Positions 35,538-47,770 of a DNA stretch of 64,000 nucleotides are shown one piece after another. A program made the position numbers and the translations under genes. Numbering within the stretch: the first letter of the stretch is position 1; every line of letters begins with the position of its first letter. The notes under the pieces are model-generated. The model did no database searches, was not told the origin of the DNA, and was given only the letters and a program-made list of their open reading frames with translations. The DNA is from Phanerodontia chrysosporium (taxonomy: Eukaryota; Basidiomycota; Agaricomycetes; Polyporales; Phanerochaetaceae): contig MJGA01000009.1 in NCBI GenBank assembly GCA_001910725.1, positions 186,001 to 250,000 on the forward strand. Reading direction: 5' to 3'.

Positions 35538-37368
35538 ATGTCGTCGATTGAGGCACTCGCGAAGATCATCTCCGATGGCGTGAAGGATATTCAGGAGCAA
35601 TGCACTGCGAAGGGCGCGACGTACCCGACCCCCGACGTTGTGTGCAGTCCCGAGACCGACGCGATCCAGAACGAGTTCTCGTCGCAGGCGACGCCGATCA
35701 TCGCCGCGGCGTACCAGCTCATCGCGACGCTTTCGCACCCGCAGCCGTACCTGCTCGGGATGGGTCTCTGGGTACGTCCGTCTCGTGCCCGCTGTATAGT
35801 ACGGAGACTCATCGGCGTAGGCGTACTTCCCTACGACTCTGGCTTACATCGACGCGACCTTCGTTCCTGATATTCTTCGCGAGGCCGGCCCGAAGGTAAA
35901 GTGTCAAGGAAATGAGATGAGGGGCCTGTAGTCATCATTATGCTCAGGGCCTGCACGTCAACGACATCGCTGCTGTTACCAAGGTCCACCCTGGACGCCT
36001 TGGTGTGTAACAGAGATCATTTCGCTGTCGTTGTTGCTCAATAGGGTTGTCGCCTGCTAGGCCGCATCCTGCGTTTCCTCGCTACTCGTCACATTTTCGA
36101 AGAGGTTGCCCCCGATGTCTTCAGGAACACAAGGTTGTCGTCTGGCATGTGCCTTGGCAAATCAGTCAAAGAGATTGTGGAGAAGTACGCACTTTCGTTG
36201 CGCTCGGAGGTATACTCGTCGCTGATGAACCATCTAGCCCTCTGGACAGGTGGGATGGTTCTAGCGGTGTCGCAGCCATCGTCTCCCTGAAGTGGGTCGG
36301 ACCCAGCGAGTAACAGTTGGCATTTCTGACAGCGACTGTTCACAGTGGACACGAAAATATGAAGACTGCGGCGTATCTCGTAGAGACCCTCACGGACCCC
36401 GTCACTGGTTTCTCCGACGAGCCTACGGAGGCGGCCTTCCAGCGCGGCCACCGTACGCCCCTGCCTTGCTACGAGTGGCTTGAGCAGCCCGAGAACATCA
36501 CCAGCCTGAGGAAGTTCCCGAACGCAATGCGCGCGACCACCCACTACAACTCCGACAAGGCTGTGAACGAAGGCAGGTCTCGCCCACTATCACTAAACTC
36601 CATTGGGCTGATCATATGGAACCTGCCAGGATTCGAATGGGCTGACCTGCCGGAGGGAAGCCTCGTCGTCGACGTCGCGGGTGGCATCGGGAACCTCACC
36701 ATGGCGCTCGCAGGCACGCACAAGCACCTCCGCTATGTCGTCCAGGACCGGCCCGCCGTCATCAAGGCGGCCTACGACGTGCGTATGCCCCATGCACTCG
36801 TACACGCTAGCGCTGACGTGGCATGTTCCACAGCACTGGGCACAGAAGATGCCCGGCTCGGTCGAGAAGGGCTTCGTCCGGCTCGAGCCGCATGACATGT
36901 TCGACCCACAGTACATCCGCGACGCGGCCGTCTTCGTGATGCGCTACACGACGCACAACTGGTCGGACCCGTACGCGACCAAGTTCCTGACGCGCCTCCG
37001 CGAGGCCGCGCAGCCGACGACGAAGCTCATCATTATCGACGGCATCTCGGACTACCTCTGCCGCGACACGAGCAGCATCGACGACATCCCTGGCGCCGCA
37101 AAGACCGCCGCGCCCGAGCCGCTGCTGCCGTACCCCGACTCGACGATCGGCTGGGGTTACCTCATGGACATCAACGTACGTATAGCTTGCCTCGGCTCTG
37201 TTTGGACGGTCAATTGACGGGCCTCTGCAGATGCTTGCGATGATGAACTGCCAAGAGCGGACCGTCGGCGAGTTCGTCACCTTGATGAAGAGCGCTGGCT
37301 GGAAGATCGAGAGGATCTGCCGCTTCGAGGCTCCCCTGCCTCAGCAGATCATCTGCGTCCCCATCTAA
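35538..37368 (+). CDS. SAM-dependent O-methyltransferase
   Basis: Nine exons: 35538-35771, 35821-35895, 35948-36002, 36061-36184, 36238-36291, 36346-36572, 36630-36778, 36834-37175 and 37231-37368. The N-terminal half is helical and includes a winged-helix dimerisation region (DIAAVTKVHPGRLGRILRFL, as in PF00891 enzymes). The SAM-binding motif is VVDVAGGIGNLTMALA, followed by YVVQDRPAVIKAA, FVMRYTTHNWSD and TTKLIIIDGISD. Such enzymes methylate phenolic hydroxyls of small aromatic metabolites; the acceptor is unknown here. The intron at 36573-36629 begins with GC (G|GCAGGT); splicing it gives NEGFEWADLPEG as in relatives, whereas retention would insert 19 foreign residues. No other biosynthetic enzyme is adjacent. 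Confidence 0.85.
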
Positions 37369-39234
37369 ATGCTTTCTTCTCGCTATTCTGTTTTATGTTC
37401 AGGTCAAGATATAGATGTCATGTTTTTATGTACCATCTAGGTGTATGCATCAATAGGCAGTGTTCATACAAGTCAAATATAAATACAGCTTCATACATGG
37501 CATATTTTAAGACGGTGCATAGAAGCGAGCACACTTTTCTTCAGTGAAAGTCAGTTGTCCATGTTAGCACTTACACCAAAACCAAAAAGGAAGGGTCCAG
37601 TCTGAACGCAGAAGTTCAGGTATTCTGAAAAATTGCCTAAGCGACATTGAGGTGAGGGTAGCACACGGAACGCCCTAGTAAAAGGCGAGGGCGTTGTCTG
37701 TTTGTGCTGCCCTCTGTCGCTAACTGGTGAGGTTGGTGATGGCCGGCGCCGGAGGCGCTTTCGCATTTCGTTCAGACGGCGGGTTGAGGGCGCTCAAGCG
37801 AGGCGGGCTGCAGATGAATTTTGTACGCAGAACTGCATGCGAAGGTGTATGCTCATTTTCCATTAAAGTACTGTATATTCTAAAATCTGTGATTTGAATG
37901 TAGCATAATTGTAATTTGTAGAGTTGCACAAGTCGGGGGACAGAGGCGAGGACTGCCTGCCTCAATACCTGGAAGCCTCGAGGCTCGGAGAGGGAGCGTT
38001 GGCCTTATTGTCAGAGTCTATGTAGAATGCGTAAAGTCTGGTAGCTCATAGCATAGGTCGCAGGTCCTGAAGGTAAGCACAGTGAGCGACTCGACTTTGG
38101 CCTGCCGAAGAAGGGGTGCCAAAAGGCCTGACTAGACGCCCTATAGTGCTCGGGGTCCTGATCGCCGTCTGTAGCCAGTGTAGCCTACTATGTGCCTGCA
38201 CCTCGTTCGGTCAAGGCTACTCATACCATTGCATTGTTCTGGCATTTGAATTCTAGCTTTAGACAACGTATATTGTCCTATGGTGGCTTCACTAGGCTCG
38301 GAATTGGCCGACACGCACAACCACGCCCAATATCTGCCGAAGTCATGCTGCAACTCGGCCATCCTGCGCTAGCCTGTTCCATCTCCTCACGGGACCACCA
38401 GACGATCGTGCTAGTCTCAAGAGAAGTGTTTGAAGTCTAGCATCGAGCAATGTGGCCCCGGACCTACCGCACGAGCTCCAGCACCACCAGGAGCAGGAGC
38501 TAGATCCTGTTTCGTCCTCCTGAAAACTTTGAAACGCACGTCGTCCTTCGTAAGGTGAACGAAAGAACCACGTAGCAGATCGCTGTCTTCTGCCCCTATA
38601 GTCTATCAGTACACCCTGCAGGAGCAGCGAGGGATGCACGCGAAGCCAATCGCATAGGCACTTGGCGCAGCGACGATACGGTCGTACACTCGCCTGAGCC
38701 GCTCGGCCCCGGCGCGCGCAATCGGGGCTGGCGGTGTCGATCATGCCGTGCGCGATTGCCACACCCCTGGATGAGAAGCTCGAGAAGAGTAGGTCCCTGG
38801 CAACAACGTCCGCAGGAGGCCTCCGCCTGGCATTCGTGGACGGCGGGGGCGCAAAGGCAGCACACACCACCGCGCCTCTTCCGGGATGAGAGACGCTCCG
38901 TGCGACACCTGCGTGTACGCGCTCCGCCATGGCTTATTGTCTGCAGCTCTATCGGAGGCGTCCGTGTGCGCATCGCATGGATGCCTGCTTTGTGCGGCAC
39001 AAGGTCCGTGAGCCGAAGCCCGCCAGCGGCTTTCGCTGCAGGCAGCCTCCGCCGTGCATGGGCAGCCGTGGCATCTTCCGAGATCTGGAGAGTCCTACGT
39101 TAACCTGAGGCGTCTCCGCCTCCTACCATTGGTCTACGAGTGCTTACCAGACACGCGAGCAATCACACGACAACGGCCAAGGCCGTTTCGAATCGTGAAA
39201 GGCTTCCCATAGCGTCCGCACGCCGCATAGCTGT

Positions 39235-39290
39235 GCGTCCGACGAACGTGCCGCGCTCCCAACACCGCGTGTTTCCGGCGTGTCGCGAAG
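39235..39290 (+). repeat. Diverged 56-bp direct repeat, copy 1
   Basis: Matches 39918-39973 at 47 of 56 positions without gaps. It contains GACGAACGTGCCG and ends TGTCGCGAAG. Confidence 0.65.
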
Positions 39291-39917
39291 GCGTATGATG
39301 CCTGTGATAGATTTCGCGAAGCGGAGACCCAAGGTGATGCCACGTCTGCAAGTACGGATAGCGAGAGGCAGGCTGGGCCGTGATGCAGGACTTCGCTTTG
39401 GGCTGACACAGGCCGCGGACACTCCAACCGAGCCGTGCGGAATGGGCAGAGGCGCTGCGACTTCAGCAGAGTTTTCATTATTGCTCACAGAGATATGCAC
39501 AACAATTGTTGCAAGGCCTATGGTTTTATAGATCGGTGCTTACAGCAGTGCAGAAGAAAACTCACTCGACCGACCTTCCGAGCTCTCGTCTGAGGCCAGG
39601 GAGCGCCTGTGCTCTCAGATGCCCGACCCCTGCTGCGTCTAACAGTCAGTGCGCACGTTTTGAGAGCATCTTGCTTACTCATTGTCTACGACAAGACTGC
39701 GAACTTACCTGCAGCTTGTCTGGTCTGCCTAGGTTGTCAGACACTCTGCTGATGAGGTCTAAGGCATATTCCGCATGCGGCATGCTCAAGCACGCGGATC
39801 GGCGAAGGGACATACTAACACTTGCCGCTTCCACGCGTGTGGTGTGACGGAGAGCGCGCGAGACTGGGGGCGAGCTAGCCCTTCACTGTGGCGAAAATCC
39901 TCTCCGTCACGTCCGCG

Positions 39918-39973
39918 GCGTCTGACGAACGTGCCGTGTTCCCCAGACCACATGTTTCCTGCATGTCGCGAAG
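39918..39973 (+). repeat. Diverged 56-bp direct repeat, copy 2
   Basis: Second copy of 39235-39290. Six of nine differences are C/T or G/A transitions, mostly turning CpG into TpG or CpA in this copy. Confidence 0.65.
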
Positions 39974-40630
39974 ACTGATGTTCATGATAGTCTTCCGAGC
40001 CTCAAGAAGAAGAATTGTCATGAGCTACATTACTTGCCGGGGCTGCTAAGCTGAGAATAGGTCCAAAACTGTGAATGGTACTAGCAGGGTAGGAGAGGAT
40101 GATGATGAACTTGCCTTTTCGGGCGCCCGCCATCTTGGTGGCGTCCCGACGGCGGCGGGTACCGCATCAGTAGCGGGTGCGGCTGTCCGGACCGGACGTC
40201 CCGCAGCCCCTGCACACGCGAGTCTTACTCATCCGGCACGCGCAGTCCTCGAGGCCGATTTCACAAGCGATATTGAATAGCGTTAACGAATACTTTATGC
40301 GAATTTCCTACTAGATTACAATGAATGATACAGTCGTACAACAAGGATCGTAAGTACAAGCCCGAGCCCAAAATGATTCTAATGCGGGTGAGTATACAGG
40401 TGGTATGTGTAGAGCGGGGAATGACCAGTATTGCAAGAGATTGAAGCTGATGATGGTAATGTGATGCAACGTCCGGCGAAGATTTTCCAAATATTTCCAA
40501 TGACTTTCTTCCCAACAATGGACACAGCCGCGTCGCCTCGGGAAACGACGACGCCGGCGTTTTGATGTGCAAGTGCACTGCAAGGGAGACGCAGCGTGCG
40601 GCCAAAGAGAGGAGCGGCAGTCGCGAGGGA

Positions 40631-41232
40631 CTATGCCTCGACGGCGACAGCGACGGGGCGGGAGAGACAGCTCTTGACGTACGTCTTCTCCTCGGGGGAC
40701 TGCGGGCGGCGGCGCATGGGGCGTCCGCTCGCACGAGAGAGCAGGACGCTGGCGACGAGCTTCGCGGTGCGATTGTCGTTCTGGGGGCGCGGCGCGACGG
40801 CGGGGTACGCGTACGCGGCGGGGGTGCTGTAGTGCACGAAGCCTGCGCGCGAGGCCGCACGCGGCGGCGGGAGCGCGTCCGCGACAAAGTCCTGTGGGAC
40901 GGCATGCGTGTCGGCAAACGGGTCCGCGGGCGCGGAGAGGGCAGGGGGAGGGGGGCGCGGGTGCTTACAGGAACGCTGACGCTGCGCACGGACGACCGGC
41001 GGGGCCGCGTCACGACCGGGGTGGGCGGCGCTGCGAGCGCGTGCGGGTTGGCCTGGGCGGTGCGCGCGGCGAGGATGGCGAGGTTCGCGCGGCCGCGGGT
41101 GGTGTTGGGCACGGCGCTGAAGGACGAGGCGTCGGCGTGGGATGCGCCAGCGAGCGACGACCAGCTGGGGCCGCCAAAGACGCCGCCGTTGAGGACACCG
41201 TGGAGGCGATGAGCGGGAGCAGAGAGGGCCAT
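40631..41232 (-). CDS. Small hypothetical protein, 174 residues
   Basis: Two exons, 40969-41232 and 40631-40891, flank a GT-AG intron and give 174 residues. Exon 1 starts MALSAPAHRLHGVLNGGVFG and carries SSLAGASHADASSF and ANLAILAART. Exon 2 has DFVADALPPPRAASRAGFVH, then a helix AKLVASVLLSRASGRPMRRR and the end EEKTYVKSCLSRPVAVAVEA. It is Ala-, Pro- and Arg-rich, has no signal peptide or transmembrane segment, and I do not recognise a family. The spliced frame is better than the longer unspliced frame because it ends in ordered, non-repetitive sequence at a stop soon after. It is an isolated gene in a sparse region. Confidence 0.6.
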
Positions 41233-42503
41233 TATGAGGTGTAGAGTAGGGCGGCGGCGACGGAGGTCGAGGAGGGCGGATGAGGAGGGAGGAGGAGAAG
41301 TCGAACACTAAATAAATACTGAGGAGAAATGCGGAGGCGGGAAGATGAGATAGGAGGCTGTTGGAGACTGGATTTGCTCTGGGCCGCGCCAGTCAGGGGG
41401 TCTCAGGGACCCTGGGGACCCGGGAGACCGCCACTTGCCTATTCCGGGTGACAACCCTTCACACTCCCGAGCTCTCTTCTCACCTGTGCTCGACGCCCAC
41501 GCCGTCCAGCGCATCTCGAAACAATGCACAAAAAGAAAGCAACGTTCGGCGCATCACGACGTTGCCCGCGCCTTGTAACTCAGTGACGGCCGTCTCAAAA
41601 CCAGCGCCAGAGTACAATACGGTGCTCGCAGCAGCATTGTTCCTCGCAACTGCACGGCCCACAGAAGCATCACTGTCGCAGCCTCCTTCCACGGCCCCCA
41701 AAGCAGCGAGAGTTCGTGTTCTCCATGACGGCAGTCGCCAAGCTTCGCAGCGCAAATTGCAGCGCAAGGAGGCACTGCAAGGGCGCCATTCAGTCTGCGA
41801 ATTGTATGTGTGGGCGATCGCCCAGATCCAGTCGGCCGCCACGCTGCCGCAAGCCTCCTGCGGTTCTGGGTGCGCCGTCGCGCAGCCTCGTGCTACGGCC
41901 CCGCCGCTCCTCTGGAGCAGATCGGGTGGCGCGTGCCCACGAGACCTCTCGGCGCTGCCGAATGCCTCCGACGGAGACATCGCCTCTAGACCCTAACCCG
42001 AAAGTGAGAATGTTGCACTGCAGCGCATCGCCTAGCCTTCGCCATCCGTGAAGTAGTGAGGCTAAGTGAGCTATGTCGACTACTGTCGCGTTGTCTCTTC
42101 ATCTCTGACAGACTCGGGATACAGGAGCTTCGCGCGGTACAACAGGACCCATGGCACCCACGATCGTGAGAGATAGGCAACGTACACCAGCTGAACGGCT
42201 GACCTAGAAGCATTACTAATGCTACAACACTGTGCGCAAGTATCCAAGCTCAAGCTTCTGCACTTGTGTTGGGATTACATACTCGGGCCTACCTAACGTG
42301 GACGTCCTGCTATCCCGATGCGATACCCATGTTCGGAAAGAGGCGGGCCGCGACCCCGGTCACTTGTGGGCGGTGCCGGCGGCACCATATGTGAACTCTC
42401 TCGACCACTTCTAAGACTGTGCTGATTCTTACATAGTATAGAGCTGAAGACGACTTGGGCTCATCTCTCGGGCGTAGACATGATAGTATCGGGTAACGAA
42501 GAA

Positions 42504-42534
42504 CAGCAGTGCGCACTGCTCCTATCACACCTGT
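42504..42534 (+). repeat. 31-bp direct repeat with palindrome, copy 1
   Basis: Contains the perfect 16-bp palindrome AGCAGTGCGCACTGCT, followed by CCTATCACACCTGT. Identical over 31 bp to 43297-43327. Confidence 0.75.
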
Positions 42535-43296
42535 CTTTTGATAGGCAGGACCCGTGACACCGCAAGTCACCCATGACTGCGAGAGGTACTGATACAGTAG
42601 AAGCTCAACGGCGCAGAGACAGAGGCATTCAGTATGTCGACATCCTATATGGCTAGTTCCTCACTTGGACTCGCGCTGCAGGCCAGCAGGTCGGCGTCAC
42701 CTTTGAATGGTGGCTACTATTCGTTCGAGGTGCGTTCGCCCTGTCTTCGACAGCAGTGGCAGTCTTTTAGGCTGCTATATTACATGCTTGCTACCGAAGA
42801 ATTCAGAATATTACAATGGTTTGCATTCTTTTTTATCCAGTAGAGGAACACAAGGGCCGACAACCTCGAAGGCGGCCTTTTGGGCGGCAGACTTACCTAA
42901 TTTGGCCCGAAGTTGAGTTCTTGTTAGACACTACCACCTTCTTTCACCATCCCATTTCAGTCCTGCTTCGCCCCTGAGAGCCAATACATTATCTTCTATA
43001 ACGGATTGAGTCGACCATAATCCCGTGAGGACACGGACGCCGAAGTGATTAAATGGTCCCGACGCCTCGCCCTTTTCGGGAGTAGGCGGGTCCACGACCC
43101 CGGTCACCACCGACGGGCGCGGCGGGTTCACATCGACCTCTCCAACTACCACCATCCTTGGAAATATACATCAAGGTGAAGACATCTCATAGGCGTGTGC
43201 ATAAATTTCTTGACAGCTGAATACTTTTCATGCAGAACTTGCTACTGCCCAGCCCCTCGCCCTCGCTCGTTGCCCGGCGGCCTATGCAACGAATCG

Positions 43297-43327
43297 CAGC
43301 AGTGCGCACTGCTCCTATCACACCTGT
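43297..43327 (+). repeat. 31-bp direct repeat with palindrome, copy 2
   Basis: Identical to 42504-42534. Weaker similarity extends a short way upstream (AACGAA before each copy), so this may be the remnant of a longer repeat. Confidence 0.75.
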
Positions 43328-45061
43328 TTCGACACCCCAACACTTCTTCTGTAGAGAAGGCACGATGCAGAAATCCAGCTGACCGTTGCGGCGGTGATGC
43401 TGCGCCCGAGCAGCCGGAGCTTCCTCAGGAGACAATGGGCCCGCAGAATGGGTAAGGTCTCCCATCGCGGCTGTCTTATCTTCGACTGATGGGCGAGCTA
43501 GGCCTTGTATATCACGCTGTATAGCGAGCCTGCCGCTGCCGCATGCGCACAGGGCACATCCCAGCGCACATGACCCTGCGCGATGAAGTCATCGACTTCT
43601 CTGCAGGGTCTCCGTGAGAGCGGCCGTTGTGGCGTCTCTGCAAGGCTTGCAGCCCCGTGAGCCCGCAGACGACGACTGTTTGCGATGGAAAAACGACCGA
43701 CGCCAGCATCGCGCAGCCCTGCGCCGCCTCCGAGGCTGGCCGTGTGGCGGGGCCGGGCGCGGCTGCAGGCCTCGGGGCGTGCTGGACGTCGCCGTTCCGC
43801 GGGTCATCCTCGTATCGCGGCGTCGTTGCATCATAGGGACCTCTGCGAGTGCCCAGACACCCCGCACAATCTTCACGCAGGCCCCCTTCGCGCGCCTCGG
43901 CCGACCCTGGGTGTGCGCCTTAGCCCGAGATCGCCTCCTGCCGCGTCCGGCAGTGCCTGGTGCCACGCCACGCTCCTCAGTGTGTGGGACTAGCTGCAAG
44001 AAGCCCTGGGAAGCCCGCCCCCGCGGATGTCCCCGGCGGCACGCTATCTCGACCGCAGAAGCCTAGCTTACGACAGCACGCAACACGTGCGTGCACAGCG
44101 TAGCAGGCCCGTTTCCGCAATCTGCCCTGCGTCGGTCACGCCGCGCCGCCGCCTGCACTCTCCGTTCTCCTGGAGCGAGGTGTGCAAAGCAGGCGGCGCC
44201 GCTGCCGTCTCATGCTTAAACACTCTGGTCATGCGGGTGGCGCGCCTCCAAATAGACTTACTGGCGCAGGGCTCGTGACCTCCCCGAACACTCGCGAAGC
44301 ACGCGGGAGCCCCCGCCGCACTCCAGCGAGACGCAGGAAATCTGTCTTTGAGCTCATCACGATCTTCCGACAGCTCGCGGGCTCTGGGCGATCTCGGTGT
44401 CGCATCAGCGAGCTCGCGTGGCTCGGCCTAGGCGATCGCTACGCTGGTCCCGCACTCCACATCGCTGAAAGATTCATTATGTTATACTCTATGGGAAAGG
44501 ATGTCCAGATATCGTGTGGGCCTGTCAGCTTAGGGTCGGTGGCGGTGTGCAGTGCCCTGCGTCTGTGAACGACGCCGCCGGCGCGCTCGAGAACGCCTTG
44601 GCCAGCCCGTCTGACGATTATGCAGCGACTACGCAGGTCCTTCGAGCATCACCTAGCCTGCTTGTGCTATTCCGGATTCCAAAATAAATTGTGGTCCACG
44701 AAACTTGGGTCTGTAGACCAGCAGTCTCATTTTTCTGGTCTTGAAGCCCTGTGCCTTGTATATGCGCTTTGGTAGCTGGATCTGATTCTCGCACCGTGGC
44801 GGGGGGAGCATCAACTTGTGATGCAAATTTTGTGGTTCTATAGCTTCCATGCTATAGAAACTTCCGGAGATGGTCAGAAGTGATGCCTATCTGATTGTTA
44901 TAGTCTAGAGTATTATAGATTGTACAGGGGCATGATACAAGACAGCAAATAGAGCAACAAGTCTAAGAGGAAAGCGAAGAAGGATAAGAGCAACGACAAC
45001 CTATGAATTCTAACGGATTATACAACAACACATCAAGGGTCCCAGTGAAGCTTATAACGCT

Positions 45062-46933
45062 TCATGGGCTCGCAAGACGCTCTCCAAGCCCGTAACCATC
45101 GTGCCGCACACTCGGAAGGACACCATATGGCCGCTGAAAGTGGAAGTCGCCACGGCGGTCATGACGGTCCTCCTCGAACTGATGGAGGACAGTTGCGCTG
45201 GGCATGACAACACCGTGGCTATCGAGGCGCACAGGGTACGAGTCGCGCACACGGTCGCCGCGGTGGAAGCTGCTGAAGCAGAGGCACTGCCGCGTGCGCC
45301 GGACGTCCGGCTTACGAGGCACATATTCCGCTGCCGGCACCCGTCAGTTGATGCGCACACAAGCAAGCCAAGCACGGCCACTCACGAGTATACTCCAGCC
45401 GCTGGAGCCTCTCCCAGTCGATGTCCGCAAAGAACCGGTGGCGCATGAGCTCGTCGGGGACTCTGCGGCGGCGCGGGTCGCGCGCGAGCATGCCGGCGAG
45501 GAGGGAGCGGAGCGCGGGGTCGCGGACGCGCTCGAGCGGGGCGTCGAGCGTCATGGTGCGGCGGAGCGCCTCGGCGGTGGTGTGCGCGGCGAAGAGCGGG
45601 TGCGGGGCCCGGAGGTAGAGCTCGAGGACGACGACGCCGAGGGCCCAGACGTCCGCGCGCGCGCCGTACCCGTGCGTGGCGTCCGCGACGAGCACCTCGG
45701 GCGCGTAGTAGCCCGGCGTGCCGACGCAGTCCGCGAGCGCGAGCGCGGACAGCGGGCGCATGTCGTCCCAGTTCGTGTACGCGAGCCCGAAGTCGGCGAG
45801 CGCGACGTGTCCCGTCGGCGAGAGCAGCACGTTCTCGGGCTTGATGTCCCGGTGGATCACGCCCGACTCGTGCAGATTGTGCACCGCGGCAACGAGCTCG
45901 GCGGCGTACAGCTTGAAGTCCTTCTCCGAGATCGGCCCGCCGCTCGTCATGCGCTGCAGGAGGTTCTCGTGGTACAGCGGCTGGTCTGGTAAGCATGTGC
46001 AACACCTAGTCAGGTAGAGTCGACTCACCATCACAAAGTAAACGTTCTCCGGGTCGTCCCAGGACAGCAGAAGCGGGACCAGAAACGCACGTCGCTCATG
46101 CGTGACGCGCTCCCAGTTGAACTTTTCGTCCTTCAGGTTCTCGCGTCCGAACGGGTTGCGGTACGCCTTCGCCTTGTGGACGACCTTGATCGCAACCGTG
46201 TGTCCCGTGCGCGCACGAGCGCACATGACGCGCCCGGATCCGCCCTCGCCGAGCGTGCCCTGTATGCAGTACGCCTGGCCTGCATGCACGAGCACCGGCG
46301 GCCGCTCCTCCTCTTCCTCGTCCTCCACCCCAGACAGGGACAGCGGCGGTGCGCGATCGGAAACGCGCACGCCAAACGTCTCGGGCGACGGCGGGCAGAG
46401 CCTCACGGACGGGACGTCCTGCGACGCGACGCTGTACGTCAGCGACGGCGCTGCGCTGCTGTCGTACGGGGACGTGCTCGGCGGCGTCGGGTACCGCGGC
46501 AGCCGCTCCGCCGATGGCCTCTTGTCGGTGACGTTCGGCGGCGGAACCGGCAGCGGCGGCTCCGAGCGTGGGGGCACCGGGGCGGGGCATGCCTCGGGGC
46601 CCCGGATGGGCGGTAACGGCCGTGGAGGGCTGTACGGTGTCGGAGGCATCAGGAGGGCGTGGGCAGGCGGGAGCACATTCGGCGGCTGCGGGCCGCAGGC
46701 GGACAAAGACGTGCATTGGACTCCAGCGCCGGGCTGGTCTGCGATGCGCGCGGAGTCCGGCTCCGTCGCGAGTGTGGGAGCTGGAGGTAGCTCCGGATGA
46801 AGGCCTCGAGCGTCGGGTCGACGCCCGGTAGCAGCAGGATAAATGCCAGCATGAACCGCTGCAGGCAACGAGACGCGGCGTGAACGACCTCGCTACGTAG
46901 AACGAGCCCATGGCTCAGCATCGGTCCGGGCAT
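45062..46933 (-). CDS. Serine/threonine protein kinase
   Basis: The kinase domain contains LGEGGSGRV, VAIKVVHKAKAY, HRDIKPENVLL, ADFGLAYTN, GTPGYYAPEVL and DVWALGVVVLELYL, so all catalytic residues are present. A 48-bp in-frame intron (45981-46028) interrupts the domain and a second (45331-45385) precedes a 90-residue C-terminal tail ending at 45062. The organisation resembles the AGC-like kinases expanded in basidiomycetes; the target is unknown. The N-terminal region is Pro-rich. The start is uncertain: an ATG at 46649 is in frame, but upstream sequence from 46933 (MPGPMLSHGLVLRSEVVHAA, then LLLPGVDPTLEAFIRSYLQL) looks coding and joins the kinase frame if one base is restored at the GGG at 46776-46778. 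Confidence 0.8.
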
Positions 46934-47770
46934 CTCGTAGGGATTGTGGCGTAACGAGTGGCGTAGCAAGGCGTGGAGGTAGTAAACGAGAAGTCGAGGA
47001 GGAAGGAGCCTGCGCGTCCGATATTAGTATATATATATATATCTCTGACTATCCTATATTGTCAGTGGCCAAGGAATGCATTGATGGGCCACCCGAGCGT
47101 ACAAAGAAGGTCTTTTGTTGGCTGTCTGCTTTGTTCTCAATGTTCTGGCACGTGTTGGGCCTCGGCCGCGACTCGGATGGCTACTATTGGCCCTTCAAGC
47201 CAGAGATCGACGGGTGCGACCTGCGAAATGAGGCGCAGTCATGCGACATCAAAGATGGCATGTAGTAGCAAAGCGACATGGAGAAACATTCAGGGTTGCC
47301 CCCGGAAACTTGCAGCAAAATGGCCACATATTAGGGTCGATAGCTGCTGTTCCCAGTGAATAGCAAGAACGGCCACGTTTCTGCGCAACTAGGATGATAC
47401 CAGTTAGTCCTAGGCCCCGCGAACGCAGGAAAGTGCACCGTACCGAGTGTCTACAACCTGGTCAGTCTACTCGAGTGGCGACCGCGCCGTAGACTGTAAA
47501 GGTCATCGAAGGGCTCAGCTGCAAAGCCCAAGGCTGCGTTGGAGCCCGAAACGGACCATCGCAAACAAAGGGGCCCAGATTTGCCCTGTGTGTAGGTCGG
47601 TACTGTCAGCACGAAAGCTCAGCTGCCCAACACGGACGAGTATGCCACTAGATAGAGCTCAACAGGTCAGAGGACATATTATTGCATTACCAACAAAACA
47701 GTCATTTCAACCAAACGTTCAACATAACTAAGCACGGCAGGCTCCGCGAGAAGCGTGTCCACTCAATACC
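46934..47770. other. Intergenic, kinase to Rap1-like B
   Basis: Includes an AT dinucleotide tract and a 68-codon plus frame ending at 47265 with no recognisable domain. No gene is supported. Confidence 0.45.
47028..47042. repeat. TA dinucleotide microsatellite
   Basis: An uninterrupted run of alternating T and A, about 15 bp, in the kinase promoter region. Confidence 0.7.

Larger units (their letters stand above)
37369..40630. other. Gene-poor region with degraded repeats
   Basis: Over 3 kb without a recognisable gene. Overlapping GC-rich frames on both strands at 38.3-39.1 kb (up to 195 codons) contradict one another and match nothing. Two diverged repeat copies are present (39235-39290 and 39918-39973). 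The region looks like relic sequence. Confidence 0.5.
41233..45061. other. Gene-poor region, no supported gene
   Basis: Nearly 4 kb. A 211-codon plus frame (41361-41996) overlaps a 166-codon minus frame (41480-41980); neither has a domain or clear splice sites, and I treat both as chance frames in GC-rich DNA. Two copies of a palindromic repeat occur (42504-42534 and 43297-43327). Confidence 0.45.

Noticed and set aside
35538..37368. Secondary-metabolite cluster around the O-methyltransferase
   Set aside because: No polyketide, terpene or peptide synthase, P450 or regulator lies nearby; the distant acyltransferase and transporters are not enough.
38343..38930. 195-codon minus-strand frame
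   Set aside because: Arg/Ser/Cys-rich without ordered motifs, and competing frames on the other strand are similar.
41361..41996. 211-codon open frame on the plus strand
   Set aside because: It overlaps an equally long minus-strand frame, has no domain and no splice context; GC-rich DNA gives such frames by chance.
47059..47265. 68-codon frame with a Trp/Tyr-rich segment
   Set aside because: It begins at a non-ATG codon, is very short and has no supporting splice site or homology.
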